NCBI RefSeq assembly: GCF_000210295.1
Contig: NC_026741.1
Coordinates: 2,161,825-2,225,824, forward strand
DNA: 64,000 nt
Origin: Trypanosoma brucei gambiense DAL972
Taxonomy: Eukaryota; Euglenozoa; Kinetoplastea; Trypanosomatida; Trypanosomatidae
Direction of reading: 5' to 3'
Positions 8,806 to 16,857 of this stretch are shown in pieces. Position 1 is the stretch's first letter. Each line of letters starts with the position of its first letter. The position numbers were made by a program, and so were the translations under genes. The notes below the pieces were generated by a model. It searched no databases. It saw only the letters and a program-made list of their open reading frames with translations, and was not told where the DNA came from.

Positions 8806-9584
8806 CGGTTTTCAGTTGAAAAAATAAATGTGTTGTATTAAGGTTCTTTTCGGATACTGTGATGACGTATGTTTTTTTCCTCCTTGTGCTAAATTTCTTT
8901 TTCGCTGGTATTCTTCTTTCCATAGATTTGTGGCTTCCTACCGTTTGGAACGATTACGGACCCCTACACACAATAAGTAAATTTCTTATATATTTCCTTT
9001 ATATATGTTCTTTATATATTTGTTTTTGATTTCTTTGGAGTTTTTAAGTCTATTTCTCGTTTGTTTTTTTGTATTCCTGTCTCGCATTTGCCATGTTGTC
9101 ATTATGTCTGTAACCGAGATTGTCGTCGAGTGCTGCCATTTTAAGCTTCTGTTAGTACAACATTCTACTAATTTTGTTTTTTTGTTCCTTTTCTTATCCT
9201 TATTGCTTCAGGGTTTGTGTAGGTAAAGAAGTGCCATGACATGATGTGTATTGGCTGCGTGTATTTGAAGCCAGACGCTGGTGAAGACTGACAGCTTATA
9301 GTCGGTAAGAACTGTTAGTTCCCTATACGTGTGGGTTAACAGTAACCATCCCCTCCTTCTGTTGCCGTTTCATGGTTCGATGGCGTAAAGGAATTAACTG
9401 TGCGTTGCTATACTGACAGTGCTTCTATTGTTGCAGTGGGATTTTGTTTTCTTGCGATGTGAGCAGCATTACACTTTGCTGCTTTCCCTTTTTCCAATGC
9501 GCATGTTCACCTTTCGTGTTTAATTGCTTGTTATCACAATTCCAATAGGTTAGGTCACATTATTCCTTGCGTAGTGGAAGTGAG
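8806..9584 (+). other. 5' flank of transporter copy D
   Basis: Non-repeat sequence between the retroelement and the second transporter group. It contains a 186-base block (9160-9345) also present after copy F. A pyrimidine tract (TTCTATTGTTGCAG near 9436) and a later one near 9480 may direct trans-splicing of copy D. No coding region is supported. Confidence 0.6.
9160..9345 (+). repeat. 186-base direct repeat, copy 1 (before transporter D)
   Basis: Starts CATTCTACTAATTTTG and ends near GTGGGTTAACAGTAA. It is near-identical to 15732-15917, with a handful of substitutions in the first 50 bases. Flanking sequences on both sides are unrelated. The two copies bracket the second transporter group, one 5' and one 3', so they could mark the limits of a duplicated or transposed segment. 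Confidence 0.85.
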
Positions 9585-10967
9585 ATGCGAGCCACCAAAA
9601 AGCATCCGAATGATGGAAAGGGAGCCACTACCGATCCATTTGTTGACGGCAGCAATCCAATTCCCTCTGAGGTCGCTGCTTTCGATCCTTCGCAGCAGGA
9701 ACATGTTGATGTGGTAAAGGAAGTGAAACCCTCGCTCTTCACCGTACTTCTTGAGAAGTTTATTCCCCATGGTGGATTGTGGTCCTGTGCCCTGAACCTG
9801 GCCTCTGCTACATTGGGTGCTGGCATTTGCTCACTTCCGACTGGTTTCAATTTGAGTGGGATTGTTATGTCCTGCATTTACCTTGTTTGCGTTGCGGTTG
9901 GCACGGTGTACTCTCTTAATCTTCTTGCAAAGGTTGCAGTGAAGACGGGATCGCGTAATTACGGAGAAGCTGCCAAAGCAGTGATGGGTCCACTTACTGG
10001 TTACTACGCGGCAGCGCTTATGATAGTGATGTGCTTTGGCGGCTCCGTTGCTTACATCATCATTATTGGTATCATTTTGAAGGCTGTGCTCAGTCGTGAT
10101 GGTGTTCCGGAATATTTGAAATCAGAAAGTGGTAATCGGCTAATGACATCCATGGTGTGGTTGGTGATTATCTTACCTATGTGCATTCCCAAGCAGGTTA
10201 ATTCATTGCGCCACTTATCCTTTGTGGGTGTGATGTTTATTGTGTATTTTTCATGTGTTGTTATTGGCCATTCCATTAATAAGATCATTAATGAGGGTGT
10301 CGCTGATGACATCGTGTACATGCGCACTGGAAATAGCGCTTTAGATGGCTTATCACTATTTCTCTTCTCATTTATCTGCCAGTCGAACGCATTTGAAATA
10401 TTCCGTGAGATGAAACACCGGTCGCCGCAACGCTTCACAATATATGGTACTGTCGGCATGTCAATATGTGCTGTGCTTTACTTCCTGGTTGGTTTATTTG
10501 GTTATTTGGAGTTTGGAGGGAAATCTGTTGACACAGTGCTGTCTCTATATGATCCAGGTGAGAATGTTGCCGTTGCAATTGCGTACATTGGGGTTGCAAT
10601 TAAAATAACAGTTGCTCATGCTCTACACGCTATTCCTATACGTGATGCACTGTACCATTGTGTGGGTTGGCATGTTGATACTGTACCGTATTGGAAGCAT
10701 GTTGTTGTGGTTGTAACTATTAACTTTACCTCACTGATTATTGGACTCTTCATTCCGAAAGCATCCACTGTTTTTGGTCTCGTTGGTGCTTTCTGTGGTG
10801 GTCATATCGGACTTGTGTTGCCTCCGTTGTTCTACATGTACTCAGGTGGCTTCACGAGGGAAAAAGTTGGTAATATTGATTTCTTTGGTACTTATCTCCT
10901 TCTTTTTGTTGGTGTTGTGGCTGTTGTATTTGGCACGGTTTCAACAATATACAACACGGTGCCGTAG
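9585..10967 (+). CDS. Amino acid transporter, AAAP family, array copy D (first of second group)
   Basis: 460-residue AAAP-family permease. The frame is open upstream only through a TTG at 9567; the first ATG is 9585, giving MRATKKHPNDGKG, and that start is chosen. The first 45 residues and the whole 5' flank differ from the other copies; identity begins near the shared DVVKEVKPSLF. Variant blocks are AAKAVMG, a private IVMCFGGSVAY, LKAVLSRDG, GGKSVD, AIKITVAHALHAIPIRDA, HVVVVVTINF and the STIYNTVP tail. It therefore begins the second tandem group with its own N-terminus and leader. It probably imports amino acids at the plasma membrane; the distinct cytosolic N-terminus could affect regulation rather than substrate, which is inference. 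Confidence 0.95.
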   Translation: MRATKKHPNDGKGATTDPFVDGSNPIPSEVAAFDPSQQEHVDVVKEVKPSLFTVLLEKFIPHGGLWSCALNLASATLGAGICSLPTGFNLSGIVMSCIYLVCVAVGTVYSLNLLAKVAVKTGSRNYGEAAKAVMGPLTGYYAAALMIVMCFGGSVAYIIIIGIILKAVLSRDGVPEYLKSESGNRLMTSMVWLVIILPMCIPKQVNSLRHLSFVGVMFIVYFSCVVIGHSINKIINEGVADDIVYMRTGNSALDGLSLFLFSFICQSNAFEIFREMKHRSPQRFTIYGTVGMSICAVLYFLVGLFGYLEFGGKSVDTVLSLYDPGENVAVAIAYIGVAIKITVAHALHAIPIRDALYHCVGWHVDTVPYWKHVVVVVTINFTSLIIGLFIPKASTVFGLVGAFCGGHIGLVLPPLFYMYSGGFTREKVGNIDFFGTYLLLFVGVVAVVFGTVSTIYNTVP

Positions 10968-11717
10968 TATGATGATGATTTCTACGCGAGTATGTTCTTG
11001 GTGCACACATACTTTATTTCTACGTATTGCTTGTGTATATCCACATGCGCAAATATATATTTATATATTTGTACCGTGTAATATTTAATGGGTTGTGGTT
11101 TCTTTCATTTTCTTTGCAGTAGCAATATTTCTATGGATCTTCATCTTTCGGTTGCTCCCGCATCTTGTCAGTGATTTATCACTATTATTACATTCTTTTG
11201 TGAAAATTATATATGTCGTTTCTTTATGATAACTGAATCCAGTTATTCCTTTGTCGTACTTCCTTTTGTTTCCATTTTCCCCAAAAGGAGAGAGCACACA
11301 CAACGGTTGGCTTCCCTTTCCACACTTGTTGTTATTGTCATCATTATTATCGGGGTAAACTTAGCATTATTCCTCCTCTAGTGTCACTGCTGCTGTCAAC
11401 TGGGTTATTGTTGTATCTCTTCTCTTTTGTCAGTCTTAGTGATTCAACTGTTGGAGGAAAATATCAGGGGCAAGACGTTGTGGTAATGTGTAACGAGATC
11501 GGATATCTGTGTTTGAGTTACTGGTTCCGTTTTTTGTTTGCAGTACACATCTCTTTGTCTGTCGACTTCCTATTGACTTCCACCACTTTGTATAGAGTTT
11601 GCTGCAGATGTATTTATTATCTTCTTTCTGGTATGTCTTTCAAAATCTCTTCGTTTTCACTTGGATGTTACATTACTATCTTGAAGCGTAAGGTTCGTAT
11701 CATAATACGCTACCAAT
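10968..11717 (+). repeat. Intergenic spacer of the transporter repeat (third copy)
   Basis: Same spacer as 605-1361 but with the group-2 form of the indel (TATTTCTACGTATTGC). It precedes copy E with the same leader and upstream ORFs. Confidence 0.85.
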
Positions 11718-13103
11718 ATGACGAATCAATCCAGCGGGGGTAATGACAGGGGCCGTCGTGACACGGATCCTTTTGCTCACGCTGGTGATGTAAAATTATC
11801 TTCTGACGCTATTGCACTCGATGTAACTCAGAAAGGCCAGGATGATGTGGTAAAGGAAGTGAAACCCTCACTTTTCGCCGTACTTCTTGAGAAGTTTATT
11901 CCCCATGGTGGATTGTGGTCCTGTGCCCTGAACCTGGCCTCTGCTACATTGGGTGCTGGCATTTGCTCACTTCCGACTGGTTTCAATTTGAGTGGGATTG
12001 TTATGTCCTGCATTTACCTTGTTTGCGTTGCGGTTGGCACGGTGTACTCTCTTAATCTTCTTGCAAAGGTTGCAGTGAAGACGGGATCGCGTAATTACGG
12101 AGAAGCTGCGCGGATGGTGATGGGTCCACTTACTGGTTACTACGCGGCAGCGCTTATGATAGCGATGTGCTTTGGAGGTAACGTTGCTTACATCATCATT
12201 ATTGGTATCATTTTGAAGGCTGTGCTCAATCGTGATGGTGTTCCGGAATATTTGAAATCAGAAAGTGGTAATCGGCTAATGACATCCATGGTGTGGTTGG
12301 TGATTATCTTACCTATGTGCATTCCCAAGCAGGTTAATTCATTGCGCCACTTATCCTTTGTGGGTGTGATGTTTATTGTGTATTTTTCATGTGTTGTTAT
12401 TGGCCATTCCATTAATAAGATCATTAATGAGGGTGTCGCTGATGACATCGTGTACATGCGCACTGGAAATAGCGCTTTAGATGGCTTATCACTATTTCTC
12501 TTCTCATTTATCTGCCAGTCGAACGCATTTGAAATATTCCGTGAGATGAAACACCGGTCGCCGCAACGCTTCACAATATATGGTACTGTCGGCATGTCAA
12601 TATGTGCTGTGCTTTACTTCCTGGTTGGTTTATTTGGTTATTTGGAGTTTGGAGGGAAATCTGTTGACACAGTGCTGTCTCTATATGATCCAGGTGAGAA
12701 TGTTGCCGTTGCAATTGCGTACATTGGGGTTGCAATTAAAATAACAGTTGCTCATGCTCTACACGCTATTCCTATACGTGACGGTCTGTACCATTGTGTG
12801 GGTTGGCATGTTGATACTGTACCGTATTGGAAGCATGTTGTTGTGGTTGTAACTATTAACTTTACCTCACTGATTATTGGACTCTTCATTCCGAAAGCAT
12901 CCACTGTTTTTGGTCTCGTTGGTGCTTTCTGTGGTGGTCATATCGGACTTGTGTTGCCTCCGTTGTTCTACATGTACTCAGGTGGCTTCACGAGGGAAAA
13001 AGTTGGTAATATTGATTTCTTTGGTACTTATCTCCTTCTTTTTGTTGGTGTTGTGGCTGTTGTATTTGGCACGGTTTCAACAATATACAACACGGTGCCG
13101 TAG
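11718..13103 (+). CDS. Amino acid transporter, AAAP family, array copy E
   Basis: Complete 461-residue AAAP-family permease with the common MTNQSSGG N-terminus. The first half equals copy C (AARMVMG, LKAVLNRDG) and the second half equals copy D (GGKSVD, AIKITVAHALHAIPIRD, CVGWH, HVVVVVTINF), with one private change: Gly instead of Ala in RDGLYHC. It is thus a C-type/D-type recombinant, the switch lying between about 12,240 and 12,655 where all copies are identical. Leader, spacer and tail are those of the repeat. Confidence 0.96.
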   Translation: MTNQSSGGNDRGRRDTDPFAHAGDVKLSSDAIALDVTQKGQDDVVKEVKPSLFAVLLEKFIPHGGLWSCALNLASATLGAGICSLPTGFNLSGIVMSCIYLVCVAVGTVYSLNLLAKVAVKTGSRNYGEAARMVMGPLTGYYAAALMIAMCFGGNVAYIIIIGIILKAVLNRDGVPEYLKSESGNRLMTSMVWLVIILPMCIPKQVNSLRHLSFVGVMFIVYFSCVVIGHSINKIINEGVADDIVYMRTGNSALDGLSLFLFSFICQSNAFEIFREMKHRSPQRFTIYGTVGMSICAVLYFLVGLFGYLEFGGKSVDTVLSLYDPGENVAVAIAYIGVAIKITVAHALHAIPIRDGLYHCVGWHVDTVPYWKHVVVVVTINFTSLIIGLFIPKASTVFGLVGAFCGGHIGLVLPPLFYMYSGGFTREKVGNIDFFGTYLLLFVGVVAVVFGTVSTIYNTVP

Positions 13104-13853
13104 TATGATGATGATTTCTACGCGAGTATGTTCTTGGTGCACACATACTTTATTTCTACGTATTGCTTGTGTATATCCACATGCGCAAATATATATTTAT
13201 ATATTTGTACCGTGTAATATTTAATGGGTTGTGGTTTCTTTCATTTTCTTTGCAGTAACAGTATTTCTATGGATCTTCATCTTTCGGTTGCTCCCGTATC
13301 TTGTCAGTGATTTATCACTATTATTACATTCTTTTGTGAAAATTATATATGTCGTTTCTTTATGATAACTGAATCCAGTTATTCCTTTGTCGTACTCCCT
13401 TTTGTTTCCATTTTCCCCAAAAGGAGAGAGCACACACAACGGTTGGCTTCCCTTTCCACACTTGTTGTTATTGTCATCATTATTATCGGGGTAAACTTAG
13501 CATTATTCCTCCTCTAGTGTCACTGCTGCTGTCAACTGGGTTATTGTTGTATCTCTTCTCTTTTGTCAGTCTTAGTGATTCAACTGTTGGAGGAAAATAT
13601 CAGGGGCAAGACGTTGTGGTAATGTGTAACGAGATCGGATATCTGTGTTTGAGTTACTGGTTCCGTTTTTTGTTTGCAGTACACATCTCTTTGTCTGTCG
13701 ACTTCCTATTGACTTCCACCACTTTGTATAGAGTTTGCTGCAGATGTATTTATTATCTTCTTTCTGGTATGTCTTTCAAAATCTCTTCGTTTTCACTTGG
13801 ATGTTACATTACTATCTTGAAGCGTAAGGTTCGTATCATAATACGCTACCAAT
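13104..13853 (+). repeat. Intergenic spacer of the transporter repeat (fourth copy)
   Basis: Group-2 form of the spacer. A few private substitutions (for example GCAGTAACAGTATTTC at about 13254 and CCCGTATC at about 13293) distinguish it. It precedes copy F. Confidence 0.85.
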
Positions 13854-15236
13854 ATGACGAATCAATCCAGCGGGGGTAATGACAGGGGCCGTCGTGACAC
13901 GGATCCTTTTGCTCACGCTGGTGATGTAAAATTATCTTCTGACGCTATTGCACTCGATGTAACTCAGAAAGGCCAGGATGATGTGGTAAAGGAAGTGAAA
14001 CCCTCACTTTTCGCCGTACTTCTTGAGAAGTTTATTCCCCATGGTGGATTGTGGTCCTGTGCCCTGAACCTGGCCTCTGCTACATTGGGTGCTGGCATTT
14101 GCTCACTTCCGACTGGTTTCAATTTGAGTGGGATTGTTATGTCCTGCATTTACCTTGTTTGCGTTGCGGTTGGCACGGTGTACTCTCTTAATCTTCTTGC
14201 AAAGGTTGCAGTGAAGACGGGATCGCGTAATTACGGAGAAGCTGCGCGGATGGTGATGGGTCCACTTACTGGTTACTACGCGGCAGCGCTTATGATAGCG
14301 ATGTGCTTTGGAGGTAACGTTGCTTACATCATCATTATTGGTATCATTTTGAGAGCTCTATTTAGTCGTGATGGTGTTCCGGAATATTTGAAATCAGAAA
14401 GTGGTAATCGGCTAATGACATCCATGGTGTGGTTGGTGATTATCTTACCTATGTGCATTCCCAAGCAGGTTAATTCATTGCGCCACTTATCCTTTGTGGG
14501 TGTGATGTTTATTGTGTATTTTTCATGTGTTGTTATTGGCCATTCCATTAATAAGATCATTAATGAGGGTGTCGCTGATGACATCGTGTACATGCGCACT
14601 GGAAATAGCGCTTTAGATGGCTTATCACTATTTCTCTTCTCATTTATCTGCCAGTCGAACGCATTTGAAATATTCCGTGAGATGAAACACCGGTCGCCGC
14701 AACGCTTCACAATATATGGTACTGTCGGCATGTCAATGTGTGCTGTGCTTTACTTCCTGGTTGGTTTATTTGGTTATTTGGAGTTTGGAGGGGATGCCAT
14801 TGACACAGTGCTGTCTCTATATGATCCAGGTGAGAATGTTGCCGTTGCAATTGCGTACATTGGGGTTGCTGCCAAGGTTTGTGTTGCCTTTGCTTTGCAC
14901 ATCATACCAATGCGTGATGCACTGTACCATTGTACGGGTTGGCATGTTGATACTGTACCGTATTGGAAGCATGTTGTTGTGGTTGTAACTATTAACTTTA
15001 CCTCACTGATTATTGGACTCTTCATTCCGAAAGCATCCACTGTTTTTGGTCTCGTTGGTGCTTTCTGTGGTGGTCATATCGGACTTGTGTTGCCTCCGTT
15101 GTTCTACATGTACTCAGGTGGCTTCACGAGGGAAAAAGTTGGTAATATTGATTTCTTTGGTACTTATCTCCTTCTTTTTGTTGGTGTTGTGGCTGTTGTA
15201 CTTGGTACTGGATCGGCAGTATATTATTCTGTGTAG
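13854..15236 (+). CDS. Amino acid transporter, AAAP family, array copy F (last of second group)
   Basis: 460-residue AAAP-family permease. Blocks: AARMVMG (as C and E), LRALFSRDG (as B), GGDAID and AAKVCVAFALHIIPMRDA (as A-C), then HVVVVVTINF (as D and E). The change from A-C type to D/E type falls between about 14,938 and 14,970. The tail is private (VVLGTGSAVYYSV), and the repeat ends at about 15,200, so F closes the second group as C closes the first. Function as for the other copies. Confidence 0.96.
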   Translation: MTNQSSGGNDRGRRDTDPFAHAGDVKLSSDAIALDVTQKGQDDVVKEVKPSLFAVLLEKFIPHGGLWSCALNLASATLGAGICSLPTGFNLSGIVMSCIYLVCVAVGTVYSLNLLAKVAVKTGSRNYGEAARMVMGPLTGYYAAALMIAMCFGGNVAYIIIIGIILRALFSRDGVPEYLKSESGNRLMTSMVWLVIILPMCIPKQVNSLRHLSFVGVMFIVYFSCVVIGHSINKIINEGVADDIVYMRTGNSALDGLSLFLFSFICQSNAFEIFREMKHRSPQRFTIYGTVGMSMCAVLYFLVGLFGYLEFGGDAIDTVLSLYDPGENVAVAIAYIGVAAKVCVAFALHIIPMRDALYHCTGWHVDTVPYWKHVVVVVTINFTSLIIGLFIPKASTVFGLVGAFCGGHIGLVLPPLFYMYSGGFTREKVGNIDFFGTYLLLFVGVVAVVLGTGSAVYYSV

Positions 15237-15731
15237 TTGTTTTTAAATGTTAATCGTTGAATATTGTGGGAAAGTACATTTTTTTTTCCTAGACGTTGTG
15301 GGGGCACTGTTTTTTATGAGGCCAAATAATGTTTTTCTGTTTTTTAATATTTGTTTAAAAAATTTTTTCTTTGTAGTTTTTATTTTTAATTTATTTTGTT
15401 GTTGCTGATTAATTGTTTAGTGTACGCCGCTTAGTGTTGTATCCTTATTTTGCTGTACTGTGAAGTGTAGTAGCTTGCTTTTGTTGTTACGGATGAATCG
15501 GGGTTGTATCGTCGCTTTGCGGGTAACCTCCGATGATTTTTTCTTCTTCCTTCTTTGCCCCAGCTGGATGCCGTACGCGACAATCTCGAAGGGAGTTTTC
15601 CTTTGTTTAGAATATAAGATATTTCCCCCCTATTATTGCTGTCGTGTCGTTGCGGGTTTTAGCTTTATCGAAGCTTAATAATGTTTGTCGCTAACGGTGG
15701 GGTTCTATACATGCGCCCTAATTTCTGCCAC

Positions 15732-15917
15732 ACATTCTACTAATTTTGTTGTTTCGTTGCTTTTCTTATCCTTATTGCCTCAGGGTTTGTGTAGGTAAAG
15801 AAGTGCCATGACATGATGTGTATTGGCTGCGTGTATTTGAAGCCAGACGCTGGTGAAGACTGACAGCTTATAGTCGGTAAGAACTGTTAGTTCCCTATAC
15901 GTGTGGGTTAACGGTAA
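15732..15917 (+). repeat. 186-base direct repeat, copy 2 (after transporter F)
   Basis: Near-identical to 9160-9345, same orientation, 6.57 kb away. In copy 1 the repeat lies about 240 bases upstream of a transporter start; here nothing transporter-like follows. It is consistent with an array end produced by unequal exchange or by loss of a gene. Confidence 0.85.
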
Positions 15918-16817
15918 TTAAAGGAATTTCTTAAAAGTTTGTGTGTTTTTTTTTGTAATGGCACGTGGCCGGAGGTTTGATGCGAAGTGGTGTCTGGGGT
16001 TGGGCGCAGCTGTTGCAAAATGAGTTACAAGTTATTTCCTTGTCTGTAATTGCGTTGATTTATACTGGAATGGTGACCTGGTGCCTTTGTGAGTTTATGA
16101 TGTGTTTGGATGTGCTGCGTCTGTTGTTGGATCGCTGAAGTGTAGTTCCTTTAGTGGCGACGTTGAGGTTTGATTTGTGGTTATGTGGTCTCTTTTGTAG
16201 CTTTGTGGTGTTTATGTAGTTTATTTTCATCTTTTAGCTCTTATTTGCTTCGAGATTCAGTGGTCAGTGAAGCAGTAGTTTTCGAATTTATATCTGTAGC
16301 CTTTCTGTGTCGCTGGGGTTATTGTTTTTATAGTTGATTTGGATGGTTGTTGTTGCAAGTTTGTGATTAATTGAGTTACATGTTCTCTAGGATCTTATTG
16401 AGAGATATTTAAAGGTTAGTTCGTGCTCTTAATTTAGAGTAAATGAAGATTATGGGGATTGTCTAGTGGCTTTTCAGTGCGTCATACAGCATTTACATAA
16501 TCGGCCGTCTGCTTATCTTTTTTTGTTGTGTGTGTGTGGTAGAACCTAATGGGGATATTATTTTTTGCACATTGGTTTCGTGACTTTAGTTTTGGATCAT
16601 CATGCAAGGTATCCCTCCATATTTAGTTGTTTCTTATTATTGCCATTTGCTGTGTGCTTGTCCTCACATCGCTAAGCCATGGATTTGTTATCTGCCGTTG
16701 TCGATTGTGATTTTGTTGAAAGCAGGTGCGTTATTGCTTCCGATCCATTTCTCTTTTTTTTCCCTCATCTGTTTCAATGACACACACGTAAGGGATACAT
16801 ATTAGTCCCGTTTGTCT

Positions 16818-16848
16818 TACTTTTGTTCCTCCCTTCTCACCTTTGCAG
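16818..16848 (+). promoter_or_regulatory. Pyrimidine tract and AG before the coiled-coil gene
   Basis: A strongly pyrimidine-rich run (CCTCCCTTCTCACCTTTGCAG) ends in AG at 16847-16848, only nine bases before the ATG at 16858. It looks like a spliced-leader acceptor. A 5' UTR this short is unusual, so an upstream acceptor may be used instead. Confidence 0.45.
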
Positions 16849-16857
16849 CTCACTTTT

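Larger units (their letters stand above)
15237..16857 (+). other. Spacer after the transporter array
   Basis: 1.6 kb of AT- and T-rich DNA with the 3' UTR of copy F and the second 186-base repeat (15732-15917). No other transporter fragment was recognised after that repeat, so if a further copy once followed, it has been lost. The end holds the pyrimidine tract leading to the next gene. No coding region is supported. Confidence 0.6.

Noticed and set aside
9567..9584. TTG as start of transporter copy D (and likewise TTG at 16843, 21758, 23343 and 26624)
   Set aside because: Trypanosome genes use ATG. In each case an in-frame ATG follows closely and gives a protein start consistent with family members or the splice signal.
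1..15236. CRISPR-like array from regularly spaced repeats
   Set aside because: The repeats are 2.1 kb gene units in a eukaryotic genome; no short repeat-spacer structure exists in the window.
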